From positions 744,001 to 808,000 of the forward strand of contig JADLSH010000256.1 of the NCBI GenBank assembly GCA_016169945.1: a stretch of 64,000 nucleotides of DNA, written 5' to 3'. Shown piece after piece: positions 49,132-61,098 of the stretch. A program made the translations under genes and the position numbers. Position 1 is the stretch's first letter. Every line of letters begins with the position of its first letter. The notes under the pieces are model-generated. The model saw only the letters and a list, made by a program, of their open reading frames with translations. It did not search any database and was not told the DNA's origin. Origin of the DNA: Trachythela sp. YZ-2020. Lineage: Eukaryota > Cnidaria > Anthozoa > Malacalcyonacea > Clavulariidae.

Positions 49132-49335
49132 AAAACGTACGCAGATTGTGTTGTTTACCGAATCCTTTAATGAACGGCAGCAAATTGCTAATTCCCATTA
49201 TTCAAATAAGTAAACTTTATAGCAATGAATATTCAACAAAGGTTCAGATGTTTATTCGAGCGTGGTCTGAATGCAAATGAGCTATTTTTTATTTTCACCC
49301 GTGATGCTTTGCGATCCCAATACGCACACCGCCTG

Positions 49336-49885
49336 ATTCTGTGGGGAAATTGTGGTAAAACTTTATCAAATAAACTTGAGAAACTTTCAAATTTTGACGC
49401 CGATGTCAATAGCTTATTGGAAAAACTAGGGTGGGATAATCCAAACATACAATATTAAACTCAAAAAACGTTGATGGTTATTAAATCTTTAATTCCCGAA
49501 TATCTGTGTTCTAAATTTACATATTGCAACAATGTAACTTTTTACTTGCTTCGAGACTCTGTGAACAAACTTGCTGTTCCTTTACCCCGCACCAATTATC
49601 TTAAAAATAGCTTTAACTATAGTGGTGCGGCTTTATGAAACAGCTTACCCGGCAACATAAGACAAGCGGAATCTCTGAATGAATTTCAACAAATGTTGAA
49701 AGATCATATTTGATAGGCACGGCATTAATGAAAAAAAAGGTATAATATAAAATAGATTTCCAACATAATTAGGTATATTTTGTTATTGCATGTTATATTA
49801 ATGTAGATTAAACTTATTGTGAAGCCTGATGAAACCAGCGTGTTTAAATAAAGATTTGATTGTTTTATTGATTGATTGATTGAAA
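49336..49885 (+). pseudogene. LINE tail resumed after the TIR transposon
   Basis: The RT C-terminal frame continues (NKLEKLSNFDADVNSLLEKL, then stretches like LRDSVNKLAVPLPRTN and SGAAL) with stops. It ends with TGAAGCCTGATGAAACCAGC and an (ATTG)n tail at about 49867-49883, as in L2/CR1 elements. Confidence 0.85.
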
Positions 49886-51010
49886 CGGTAGGAACGCTGG
49901 GAACGACAAGAACGCCACAAACGGCAAGAACGGTAAGAATGCCAGGAACAGCAAGAACGCTAGGAATGGTAGGAACGGCAGGAATGGTAAGAACGGTAGG
50001 GACGGAAAAAGCGGTGGGGATGGAAAGAACGGTAGGAACGGTAAGAACGCTAAAAACGCTAGGAACGGCAAAAACGCTAGCAACAGCAAGAACGCCAGGA
50101 ACGGTAGGAACGGAAAGAACTGTAGGAATGGAAGAACGGTAGGAACGCCAAGAACGCCAAGAACGCTAGAAACCGCTAAAACGCTAGTAAGACCAAGAAC
50201 GGCAGGAACGGTAGGAACGTAAAAAAACTGTAGGAATGGAAAGAACGGTAGGAAAGTCAGGAACGGTAGGAACGGCAAGAACGCTAGGAACGGCAAGAAC
50301 GTTAGGAACGGTAGGAACCGAAAGAACGCCAGGAACGATAGGAACGGAAAGAGCGGTAGGAACGACAAGAACGCTAGAACGGTAGGAACGCCAGGAGCGG
50401 CAAGAACGCTAGGAACAGCAAGAACGCTAGGAAAGCCAAGAACGCTAGGAACAGCAAGAACCCTAGGAACGGCAAGAACGCTAGGAATGGCAAGAACGCT
50501 AGGAACGGCAAGAACGCTAGGAACGGACAGAACGCTAGGAACAGCAAGAACGCTAGGAACGGAAAGAACGCTAGGAACGGCAAGAACGCTAGGAACGGCT
50601 AGAACGCTAGGAACGGGAAGAGCGGTAGGAACCGAAAGAACGGTAGGAAGCCAGAAACAATAGGAACGGAAAGAACGCTAGGAACAGCAAGAACGCTAGG
50701 AACGAGAAGAACGCTAGGAAGGCCAAGAACGCTAGGAACAGCAAGAACGCTAGGAACGGCAAGAACGCTAGGAACGGCTAGAACGCTAGGAACGGGAAGA
50801 GCGGTAGGAACCGAAAGAACGGTAGGAAGCCAGAAACAATAGGAACGGAAAGAACGCTAGGAACAGCAAGAACGCTAGGAACGGCAAGAACGCCAGGAAC
50901 GAGAAGAACGCTAGGAACGAGAAGAACGCTAGGAACGGGAAGAACGCTAGGAACGGCAGGAACGCTAGGAATGGCAGGAACAGCAAGAACGCCAGGACCG
51001 CTAGGAATTA
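49886..51010. repeat. 18-bp minisatellite, about 1.1 kb
   Basis: The unit AGGAACGGCAAGAACGCT is made of two related 9-mers and is repeated about 60 times with many variants. A higher-order duplication is visible: 50626-50700 is nearly repeated at 50806-50890. Long frames in either strand (LPFLAF-type on minus) are artefacts of the 3n period. Confidence 0.95.
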
Positions 51011-51049
51011 CGGGAATGTATTGTATAATATGGAACGAATAATTATGAC

Positions 51050-51950
51050 GTCATTTGAGGACTCTTATATGAAATTTCAGCCAATAAATCTGGTATTAAT
51101 AAATGCGAATTTTAATCAATGGATGTGCGGAGGCAAAGGGTTGCGGAAACAGAGTTGCGGAACAATGAATTGCGCATTGTTGTATTGCGGATTGAAGTAA
51201 AGTACAATTACAGGAAAATGAATAGCCTGCGTGGCAGGCAGACTACCCGCGACGGAACACCCACAAGGCGGGCGAGGCAGAGGAGGCGAAAGACCGTCTG
51301 CTGGGTTTGGCAATCTATTTTAAATACACGTCCACCAGTGGACAGGAATTGACGATTGCCTGTATGGGTTTATGCCGATGTCAATCAAGGCAAAATATGC
51401 GTTAATATGTAACACCTACAGTATCAAATTCCGCCATGAAGTAGATGTGTGTGGTCGCCTGTTTACAAACTATATATTTCTCAATATACAAGACACGAAC
51501 TAGCTATGAATCGTTAATAAGAGATCGTGGTTAGAAAATTACTCGTCGGAAAACATGTTTTAGTTGCACTGACCTAGACGAAATGTCCAGAATATTCATT
51601 TGTTCATCATATTGCGAGTATTGTCCATATTGTCTCACGCTGACACAATCAGACACTCAGTAATTCCAAAAGTTTAGCCACGAGATTGAAGATTTCGCTC
51701 TATTTTAAAAAAACTCAGACAAAGTGGCCATATTCATAGGCCTGTATAAATATTAACTGCACCCTTTTGCCGAGTTATGTATAGTGAACGAGATCTCAGT
51801 TTGAAAATTTATCTGTTAGCAAACCGGGGGGGAATGGGGGGGGAAGTCATCAGGCAAACGCCTGAGAAGCAGCTGCTCAACTGCGCATGTTTTGCTGGCA
51901 CTCTGTGACCTTGTCTTCTACCAGGTTGCCTTGTCGTCGAATATTTTATT
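51050..51950. other. No gene recognised, apart from a GC-rich repeat
   Basis: Bases about 51222-51310 contain CCTGCGTGGCAGGCAGACTA and CGCGACGGAACACCCACAAG. The same GC-rich segment occurs inverted at about 54945-55035. Otherwise no coding content. Confidence 0.6.
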
Positions 51951-51954
51951 CAAA

Positions 51955-51977
51955 GATAGATAGATAGATAGATAGAT
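51955..51977. repeat. (GATA)n microsatellite
   Basis: It is a run of GATA units interrupted only at the edges. Confidence 0.9.
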
Positions 51978-51999
51978 TTAATAAAAAAATTAAAGTCGA

Positions 52000-52825
52000 G
52001 TTGTTCAAGCATTTGGGTGGATCGAAGTATAATAATGAGGAGCTATAGGATCGTCTTAAAATATTACAAGATGTAGAGAGAACTAACGTCTTCAGTTTTC
52101 TTATAAAAACAAGACATTTTTGTAGTGTAATTATATCAGAATATGTGATAGCTGACCCTTGAACTCTAATAAATAGAGCTCCGCGTTATTGCTCGTTTAT
52201 GTCTCAATTATATTGAACACTAATATCTAGTCTCTCTTTAGTTTCCCACAAATACAAATAAATACCCACGCATGGTACGTTCGCTCAAACCATTGTAGAG
52301 TATAGATGTTTTACTGTTTTAGAGCGATGCGCCGAATGAAGTGTTGAAGGCGCAATGTTTGTTGTTGGAAATATAATATCCCTCATATTATTTGTCGTCA
52401 GGAATGCGTCTCGCTGAATACTGATATGGAGTCTGTTCAAGCGTTTGGATCAAATCGAAGTATAATAACGAGGAGCTATAGGATCATCTTAAAATATTGC
52501 AAGACGTTGGGAGAACTAAGCTCTTCGGTTTTCTTGTAAAAACTTGACCCGTTTTAATACAGTGTAATAATTATCAAGAATATGTGACAGCTGACCCTTG
52601 AACTCTAATATATTTATTAGTTCGTTATTGCGCGTTTATGTCTGAATTATCATTCAACACTGATTTCTTGTTTCTCTTTAGTTTCTCACAAATACAAATA
52701 AATACCCACGTATGGTTCGCTCAAAGTATTGCAGAGTATAGATGTTTTAGAGCGATGCGCTTTACGATCGTCAAGTCTTCAAGGAGCAATGTTTGTTGTT
52801 GGAAATATAATACTCTCATATAGAC
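52000..52825. repeat. Direct tandem duplication, unit about 430 bases
   Basis: The segment at 52003-52370 (TTCAAGCATTTGGGTGGATC, AGGAGCTATAGGATCGTC, AGCTGACCCTTGAACTC, AATACCCACGCATGGT) recurs at 52437-52810 with about 10-15 percent divergence by eye. No protein is recognised. Confidence 0.85.
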
Positions 52826-53089
52826 TGAAGTATGTCGAATATTTTACATAGTTGGTGACGAATACCAACATGATTTGTACGTTTCTCGTTCGTATTGCAT
52901 TTATCGTACCGTTTCCTTGATGCGTTTAATATTGATCTGGTAAAAACACAATTAGTACGTATCTCAAAATGCGCAAGTATTCTATAAAGATGCATACAAG
53001 ATTGACAAGAACATTGTATGCGTTTTGTGCGGATGACTTGGGTGACCGGGAGGGTGCAAGTTTGTGACACCCTCCAGCCTCGTACCCAG

Positions 53090-53282
53090 GCGCTTTTAAG
53101 GAAAATAAAATTTACACATTCAGCTAATTTATAGAGATCAATGGCTCAACTGAGCGCGCGGGGGTGCTTGGGGAGGTCGCGAAACGCGGGGGTATTTGGG
53201 AGGTCGAAAGCTTAGCCACGGATCTCTATAAATTAGCTGAATGCGTAAATTTTCTTTTCCTTAAAAGCGCCTCCCAGGATTT
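53090..53282. mobile_element. Palindromic MITE
   Basis: About 65-base inverted ends (CCCAGGCGCTTTTAAGGAAA ... GCTAATTTATAGAGATC and the complement at 53218-53282) enclose a short GC-rich centre with GGGAGGTCG-type repeats. Confidence 0.85.
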
Positions 53283-54590
53283 GTTTTCACGTAAAAAAAC
53301 TGGCTTCCTTTGGCAATAGGCTATGGCATTGAGGCAGCATTTCACTTGCGATAGTAACTTCTAGTATTTTAACGTTAATTTCCTTCATTGTAGTGTGTGT
53401 TCAGGGACGTGCATATCGACTTTGGGTGAGGGGAGTGAAGTTTCGAAATGAGACCGACTCATAAATTCAGACCGACTTCTGACCTCCAATTTGAAACATT
53501 ACGTGTGTGGTTCCAATATGTTGAATGGCAACACAGTTCACAAAACAAAATATATACACAAATACTAATGACCACCTTGTATAAGAAAAAAAGTTTTTAT
53601 ATATAATCACACTAATTGGAAATTGAGCAGAAACTTGTTATCTGACTTTCAGTTACATTGGGTACTGCGCATGAGAGTTTATGTCATGCTGCTTTGGTTT
53701 TTAGAAATTACGTACACAGTGCTGTCAGTGCTAATACTCTTAGGTGCTAAAATTATTAGGGACAGGATTCACAGACTTGAGTGGTGTCGCTACAATCCTG
53801 GACAAAAGGTTTGGGACACTGAGAATTTTATAGCTTTAATTTTCAAAACTCACCTTCCCCTCCCCTCCTCCCACCCCTTTTCAATGTTGGAAGCTTGCCA
53901 AATTTCACTTGAACATTCCCGTAAATCCAACATTGTTTGGAGGGGTGGGGGGGGGAGTGTTTAGGAAACTCAGTTGCCCAATAGATGCTGTTTCCTTTAA
54001 GATTTCTATCAAATATAACAAAATGTTAAGGTGTCCCAAGGACTTTTGGCCATGATTGTAGTATCATAATGAAAATTTTGAGTGCAAGCTGATCAAGACA
54101 GTTTATCTTTTATATGTTCGTTGGTGTGCATGAATTAATGAATTATTAAATTTAATCAATATAGTGATATATTTATCAAACGTTCGGGCTTTGTTACTTT
54201 TGATTAATTATCTATTACTTATTCTTATAATACAATAGAATGCAATAACTTGCGCATGAGTAGCCGCACAATTCAACTTGCGTAAGTTACGTTTTATATT
54301 TTTACTGAACTCATGTACACAGGGCAGATCCAGCAGAATAGGACGACTGCATAATGCAGTAGGACACCCATTCGCAGGGGAGTCCCGAGGAATCCTCCTC
54401 TGGGAAATTTTCAAACCTAGGACTTCGTAGATGCGATTTCCTGTGTTCTTTCCGGATAAGAATAAGTTTAGCTTCCTGTATAATAAGTTTGCCATAAAGT
54501 ATTTAATATGTAGATTACGGCAACTGGCAATATTATGGTTCTATTTCAAAGTAGTTTCTTTTAGCATTTACGGTGCTTCAGTAGTTCTGT
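53283..54590. other. No gene recognised
   Basis: A 113-codon frame at 53623-53964 runs through a C-rich/G-rich low-complexity stretch and matches nothing I know. A minus-strand frame at 54208-54495 is also unrecognised. Confidence 0.4.
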
Positions 54591-54594
54591 CAAT

Positions 54595-54800
54595 ATTCAA
54601 CATACGCACGCCACATACAGTATGAGTGATATGACATTCTAGAAGAACGCTTTACAACAAAGATTGAAACAGGATATTCGGCAAACATTATATTTTAATT
54701 AATGCAACGATTGAAGTCGGTCTCTGAAACTATTTAGCCAGTCTCGCATAGCATTACGTTGCATAATGCGTCCAAGTTAACAATTAATATCTTGAGACCG
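54595..54800. repeat. Interspersed repeat, copy 2 (of 12890-13185)
   Basis: It shares CGCACGCCACATA, AGAAGAACGCTTTACAACAA and GAAGTCGGTCTCTGAAA in the same order and orientation as the copy at 12.9 kb, with a deletion in the middle. Confidence 0.7.
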
Positions 54801-54944
54801 ACTGCACATTTTGAGAAATACTGGATCATAATATCTGGGAGGTGTACCACCCACCACAACCCCCCCACCCCACATTTACGCCCCTGTGTGTGTTTACATA
54901 AGCAACCCAACATTTTACTCTAATAGTTAATTGCTAAAATACAC

Positions 54945-55035
54945 TGCAAACCCAGCTGACGGTCTTTTGCCTCCTCCGCCTCGCCCGGCTTGTGGGTGTT
55001 CCGTCGCGGGTAGATCGTCTGCCGCGCAGGCTAGA
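54945..55035. repeat. GC-rich segment, inverted copy of 51222-51310
   Basis: CTTGTGGGTGTTCCGTCGCG and the neighbouring CCTCCTCCGCCTCGCC are the complement of the segment at 51.2 kb, 3.7 kb away. Together the two may mark the ends of one larger element. Confidence 0.7.
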
Positions 55036-55604
55036 CAATGCAAGGCATAAGATTTGAAATATAAAACATGTATAAAGCGATCAACCACCTATGTAATTCA
55101 TGATATTCAAATCTTTTTGCAATGACTTGAGTATATTCATCATTTTTTGAAAACGTCATATTTCGTATCCGAATGTTTTAAGCAAACAGCCCCCAATACT
55201 GATTTAACATTTTACAAGAAGTTAAAATACTAACCTGGGAATTTTTGATAGGTTCCTAGAACTTAATAGGCAAAAATTTTGAAGCAATCGTCTTATTCTG
55301 TCAAAACAACTGTTCATGATCAGTGGGCTTAGTGAAAATAACCGCCGATATAAAAACGAGGCATGAGTGTCTTTAAACAGGCTAAAATTATTATAGTTAA
55401 CTATATACTATATATTTATATGCCTCTTGTTAAATCATTACTTGACCCTTTCGATAATTACGTCATACAATAAACACTTTTATGACACAATTATTTAAAT
55501 ATGCAACAATGTGACTTAGGCTCAGTGTTAAGGGGTGATGTTAAATGCCTAAGGTTAGTCGATATTGAAACTTATAAGCTAAAATCAAAATGAATATTTT
55601 CAGG

Positions 55605-55874
55605 ATGATGATTACTTTGACGAAGAAGTAGAAAAATCCGCCTATGGGACAAATCTACTTAAACTTATCAGGCAAAAAACATTCCAGTGGCTATATGGCA
55701 GTGACCATGCATGCTTATCGCCACGCTTTTTATGTGCTGAATATGGAGTACACTCCAGGAGTTTCCAATATCTACGCCTTCCTGGAAGCTGTTTTGATGG
55801 ACAAGCGCGCTGATGCTAAGAAAAGAATTTCTGTTCAGAAGTTTGTCAATGAGCTGGGACTCCAATGGAAATAG
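55605..55874 (+). pseudogene. C-terminal exon of an element-borne gene (YVLNMEYTPG motif)
   Basis: After an acceptor at TATTTTCAG (55603) an acidic start (DDDYFDEEVEKSAYG) is followed, in a shifted frame, by AYRHAFYVLNMEYTPG, then FLEAVLMDKRADAKKRISVQ and KFVNELGLQWK with a stop. It shares the ALxxYV(F/L)NxxYxxG...FLxxxL plan with the remnant at 36.9-37.1 kb. A palindrome/short-repeat array follows 300 bases downstream, as in that element. Function unknown. Confidence 0.5.
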
Positions 55875-56179
55875 TAAATATACTACATTTACATTAAACT
55901 TCATTTAATGCATGCATAATTGTTGGTTAAAAGTTTTGTGAAAGGATATTTCAAGTGGAAGAATTTTAACAATTGTTAAACTTATGAACAGCTAAGGAAA
56001 ATTAACCCAAAAACTTTATAATAATAATCATGAAACTATTTTCTTGTTTGTATGTAATATTATGGGGCCATTTGGGTGCATGAAATCACTTTAGTGCAGT
56101 GCAAACTAATAACAAAATTAATTGTTATTTTTACCATGGTTAACAGTTAAACTTAAAAACTGGTGTGACTTTAGCACCG

Positions 56180-56612
56180 AGAAGGCGTGTTACTTTAAGT
56201 GTTATTTTAGCGCTGCACAACTAGTGTTAAATTAACTCTAAAAACCTGTGCTATTTTAACAATACAAAATGTGTTGTTTTAGCACCGTAACTAGTGTTAA
56301 ATCAGCACCATCAACGGCGGTGTTAAAATAGCACCCAAAAAAGGTGTCATTTTTTACCTAATTGTTTAGCACCACTTTTTGGTGTTAAATTGACACCCCA
56401 AAATTAAGCGCTACACAACTAGTGTTAAATTAACTCTAAAAACCAGTGCTATTTTAACACTACAAAAGGTGTTGTTTTAGCACCGTAACTAGTGTTAAAT
56501 CAGCACCATCAACGGCGGTGTTAAAATAGCACCCAAAAAGGTGTCATTTTTTACCTAATTTTTTAGCACCACTTTTTGGTGTTAAATTGACACCCCAAAA
56601 TTAACAGTGTGC
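56180..56612. repeat. Two-copy ~195-base tandem repeat with palindromic motifs
   Basis: The unit (ACAACTAGTGTTAAATTAAC ... GGTGTTAAATTGACACCCC) occurs at 56216-56400 and 56410-56600, nearly identical. Its GTGTTAAAATAGCACC / GGTGCTAAAACAACACC motifs are inverted copies. It probably marks the 3' end of an element like that at 33388-37953. Confidence 0.8.
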
Positions 56613-56739
56613 AATGTGTATATATTCTGTATTTATTCGCCTAGTTTTTTGTCTGATCATCATTTTAACTGATGTCAATTAAGAGAAAATTGTGACAGGT
56701 GTAATTGTTCGGAGAGTTATATTTTTTCTGCTCGTAGCT

Positions 56740-57480
56740 GAAATCGCCATTTTCAATATTGTACAGTATTTGTCGGAAAAGTAAAATAATTTTAAAATAA
56801 TCAATTCATGTCTTATGTTGCTTGAATCACGAAAACTACGCATTTGTATTCGTCCGTTGGTGGTGAAAATTGAGTTTTTCCGTCGTTATGTATAGTTTAA
56901 GTGTGTTGTCAAAGCATATAAGTCAATAAATTTTCATTAAAATCCATCGAGCACTTTCTCTCTCAAGTAGGCGTTCAAGTATATATTTCATTACAAGTAA
57001 CTGCATAACGTTAACTCAAATTCACTTCAAGGCAGCTGGCGTATATATGTGTGAAATAATATTGCCTATATACAGAAAAAATAATACTATCTTTAAAAGA
57101 ACACAACAGCCAAATTAAGGTAGGAAAAATTTCAAACTTGTTTGCAATATATTTTTAGGATGTTAATATGTGCTACCGGACTAACAACGCTGTTTCTATT
57201 AAATAGATTAAAACCAACATTATATTATGTTTGCCATAAATTGTATGTTTTAATCTATGATATATTACATTATTAACGCGCATTGCAGTGAATAAAATAT
57301 GTACAGTATTTTGTGGATACATTTATTTACATTATGAAAACTTATAATATAATATGGAACAAAAAGGGAAAGATAAGGGACAGTACATGACGTTCATTTA
57401 AAAATTGCTTAATATATATTTACTTGTAGTTGTATTCTCTATTTACAAAACCACAAATTTTGACGCTTATATATCTAGCA
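56740..57480. repeat. Diverged repeat, copy 1 (partner 61195-62000)
   Basis: Shared order of TTTTCAATATTG, AACTACGCATTTGT, GGTGAAAA, GAGTAGGCGT-like, GCAGCTGGC, ACTATCTTTAAAAGAACACA and a region before ACAACGCTGTTTCTATTAAA. It lies beside the palindrome array at 56.2-56.6 kb. Confidence 0.65.
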
Positions 57481-58835
57481 CGCGCATAAAACATCAATAA
57501 TATCTTGCCTCAACAACACGGGCATGTGCACGGAATTTATGTACCGTAATGAATAACTTTATTCTTCAGAATATATGTTTGAATTCGACATAAAATTATT
57601 TTCAAACGACGGCATATTTGTTATTGTCCTGCACACGCAGCAACGAGGCGCGGTTGCACAAAGCTAGTGAGATCTATTAAATCTTTAATTGTGAGTCAAA
57701 CCGTGAACGATTCACCACACTATTCTATCCTACCATATTTTCAATTCATAAACCAAATAAGCAACAAAATATTTTCCATTGAAGAAAAAAACGAACCACG
57801 ATGCGTTCGGTGCCATAGCATTTACCAATTTCATTACCTCTGAAGGTTTTGCTAAACCATATAGTTCTAACGTTACACAGGTTTATTTGAGCAGAATTGT
57901 TGTAAAATGGAATATATACGTGCAAGAATGAGAAGTCTATAGCACAACAATACACAATCGAATGAGAAGTCTACACACTTTTGGTGTGTAGCGATGGCCG
58001 CGCCGTTGCATACGAAGCACTTTTGGGCGTACAAGACATATATTGAATCAAAAAGAGAAAAAATATAGATTCCAAAATATAGAGCAATGACTCTTCTTTA
58101 GGAAAGCTGGTAGAAAGACATAAATTAAAATTCTAATGACGAGGAGCTTTGCTCGAAACTTCAAGAAGTATATTCTCCCTTTCAAACTCGATTGCTGCAT
58201 GCCACGCCCTACTATAGCTAGAAGGATAGCCTGCCTCTAGATTACTTCTTATCAAGAACAGTAAATTCAGCCAATGACGTGGGCGAATGATGTGAAAGAA
58301 GTAAACATATATTGTTTCAAAAAGTCTTATAGTCTTATTTAATGGATGGGCTAATATTATTCGGGTGCAGATCGCAGTATTGAATCATTCTTTTTGTCCA
58401 GCGCTTTAGTTTATCTTGCAACTTGTTTTAGGTACACTGTGCATGTACATGACTTTTAACACATATAACGTTGTCTCAGAGTAAAGCTAAGCTTTGTGTA
58501 ACTCTTTTAATGTATTTCTTGAATCAAATGGACTAATTTGATCGACAAGTGGCAGTGTTAAACTTTATGATATTCTAAATTTTGAAATATTTGAATGTGA
58601 AAAATATTCAACTCCGTATTAAGCCTAATATAATATTTAGAATTCTAAGCAAGGAGTTGCAGGTATTCGTTGTGTTTTGAAAATATCATTATTTACTGCG
58701 TGTTACGTGGAATCGAACCAGTTGTTCTGCCTCATATGAGAGTACTTACCTACAGATGCATGCGAATGATTTCAACAAGCAGTATTGCAATACTGCATAT
58801 AGTGTCCTCCCAAAGACCGACTGGATATTAGAATT
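57481..58835. other. No gene recognised
   Basis: It is AT-rich sequence without credible frames on either strand. A tRNA-like fragment near 58710-58735 was judged and rejected. Confidence 0.45.
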
Positions 58836-58837
58836 TT

Positions 58838-59280
58838 AACAATGGTAATCAAAGCCCTAAATAAATCTGCACCTCCTTACATTGAAGATACCAACAGAGA
58901 ACAGAATGAACACTAGGTCGTGTGCACGTAAAGACATGCAAATACCAACAGTTAGGTTAAACTTAACTAAACAAGGGCTGCGCTAGCAAGGACCCTTATT
59001 ATACAATCTTTTTAACAAAACAAATAATTTAAGTGGTATATCGGTCCAAAATTTTAAGAAATTATTTATCAAAACATTTTTTAACAGTTTTTAAATTAGC
59101 TCGTCATTAGGTTTTCACTTGAATTGACAATATTAACTTTTTTTATAATAGTAACTATAGTAATATATAATAGTCGATTTATTTAATTGATAGAGGGCCC
59201 TGTGTAAGATTAGCTTTTGCTAACCAGGTTTTGTTACCCTCTTTAAATAAAATTCCTATTCTATTCTATTCAATGAACTG
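58838..59280 (+). pseudogene. LINE 3' end (RT C-terminus and tail)
   Basis: Fragments MVIKALNKSAPPYIED, then diverged stretches, precede a typical CR1/L2 3' UTR (GAGGGCCCTGTGTAAGATTA, TACCCTCTTTAAATAAAATT) and an (ATTCT)n tail at about 59260-59275. Stops are frequent. Confidence 0.75.
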
Positions 59281-59385
59281 AAATATTTAATTTTATACAG
59301 GGTAGTTCAGATACAAACTTCTGCAGCAAACTATTGTAGAATAATATCCATGTTGGACTACACGTTTGGAATTATAGTAGATTAA

Positions 59386-61098
59386 CTAGAAATACAGGCA
59401 TGCAGAATCCCCTCGCCCATTTGAACCAAACAATTTCCCAAAGTTATTGTAACATGAAGGCTGAATCGACCAGTGTAACCATGGTAACACGCAACACTGT
59501 ATATTTTATATATTTATCTTATTTTACAGTAATTTGTAAAAAATATTGATATTTTGTACTTTTAACTATAAAATTATCATCATCAATTGCTCAACGATAT
59601 AAAGTGGATATGCTACTATGTATTCTTTTAGCTTTGATTAATAATGGTAATTGAACTTAGTGGAGTGCAATTTGGTCTGAAATCAAACGCGTGATTACAA
59701 AATCACACGACCGCGAAGCGGGAGTGCGATTTGTAATCACAAGTTTGATTTCAGACCAAAATTGCACGACACGAAGTTCAATTTCCACTTTATTATCTTC
59801 ATTTTTAAAAATCAAAATACTTTTTTAAACCGGAAGCGGTATTTTATTAGTTTCGTTTACAATTGACACACCCGCGATACTCCCTGAAATGCCGTAGCAT
59901 AGCAACAACATGAATTGTAATTTGACAAGTTGACTCAGTATAAACAACAAAAATGTGAGTGAATTTCTAGGAATAAAGACCGAAAATGTAAGTGGAAAGA
60001 TATCGTAGACTTTACATGTAAATTGATAAACGTTTCTTGTGATTTTGTGCATTCAAACATTGACACTACAATCGATCATTCCATATAATACCTTGTGCCT
60101 TTGACAGCTTTATGTTCAGTTTTGGCTGTTGCTCAAATAAAACTTGTTTTTGTTGACATTTTGCCAATGTTTCATTCAAAATTTTGTTGATAATTTGGCC
60201 TGTATTATTTGTGAAAAATTATTTGATATTCTGTTAGTTTGACTTGCTTTTGTGTTAATTTTTATGAAAAAAACTGCAGTAAATGCAGTGTAGAGTACTG
60301 ACAATTTATGGTGAACAGATTTGGTCATTTGCCAGAGCACATTTTTCTTTAAATTGATTGGCTAGTTGAATTCTATCATTCATCCTGTTGTGGCGCAGAG
60401 CTTCAATCTGATTGGTTTAAAAATGATGCGATTAATACTCAAGATGATGCGATTTGGGAATTAATCGCACTATTTTTGACCAATCAGATTGCAAGAAAAG
60501 CCATTGATTTCAAAATGAATATAATAAATTACTTTAACATTCAACCTTAGACGTTCACAAAACGTTTCGAAATTTTGATAAAACTTCAACTGCTTTTCGA
60601 GCAGTATTTATGCTTTTCGAAGTTTTCGAGATTTAATATGTTTTTTTTTTCTATAACGTATTTGAATCAATACTAAAATACTTTTAAGATCAATCAATGT
60701 TATATTGACCACACAGATTGATCTACGAATTTTCAAATTCACAAACTATACGGTATGCTATAAATCGGCAAAGCAAAAATAGACACTTACCCGTTTAAAA
60801 TGCTCTTTTTTCGGTTTTTCGACTGTTTTTCTTCTTGTGGATTTGTATTTTTGATTTGTATTTATTATGTCCTGACTCCTGAGTATTATAAAATGAGTGC
60901 AAAACTATTTTTGAAAAACGTTTTCAAAATGGCAGTCTTCTCTCGGTCTGAACTCGCGCATGCGCATAAGTTAAAAAACCGTCCATTACAAACAAAAATG
61001 GCGGACAACTTTGCATTCCGCTATGTTTTCACATACCCGGATGTAAATATCCGAGCGGAATTAGTACACTCGCACGGCGCTTCGCGCCGGCTCGGGGA
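59386..61098 (-). mobile_element. Helitron-like element, copy 3 (inverted, interrupted)
   Basis: It is the complement of copies 1 and 2, with ends CTAG at 59386 and GGGGA at 61098. A hairpin-rich repeat of about 870 bases is inserted near 59646-60523. A conserved block around GCGCATGCGC and GAGCCGGCGCGAAGCGCCG is present in all copies. Confidence 0.8.
59646..60523 (+). repeat. Hairpin-rich repeat element, uninterrupted copy
   Basis: It matches the split copy at 21190-26112 in reverse. It preserves the empty GTTTATAC site of the P-like insertion. Palindromes at 59672-59760 and 60400-60490. A possible TTA duplication flanks it, but no clear terminal inverted repeats are seen, so the class is open. 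Confidence 0.8.

Larger units (their letters stand above)
45942..49335. mobile_element. TIR transposon, 9-bp target duplication, XPG-like nuclease (Academ-like)
   Basis: Perfect 31-bp terminal inverted repeats begin CAGGCGGTGTGCGTATTGGG and run to ...ATCGCAAAGCA. They are flanked by the exact 9-bp duplication ATTCTGTGG (45933-45941, 49336-49344), and the host LINE reads through once the element is removed. Inside are a Myb/SANT-like gene remnant (plus) and an XPG/FEN1-like nuclease remnant (minus). Known: Academ DNA transposons encode XPG nucleases, and I recall 9-10-bp duplications for the helicase-bearing AcademH lineage. No transposase or helicase is found, so this is probably an internally deleted copy. 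Confidence 0.85.

Noticed and set aside
49865..50986. Long LPFLAF- and RTLGTA-type frames on both strands
   Set aside because: They are artefacts of an 18-bp tandem repeat whose period is a multiple of three.
58700..58760. tRNA-like T-arm (GGTTCGATTCCA on the minus strand)
   Set aside because: No D-arm, anticodon arm or acceptor pairing of proper size could be drawn around it.
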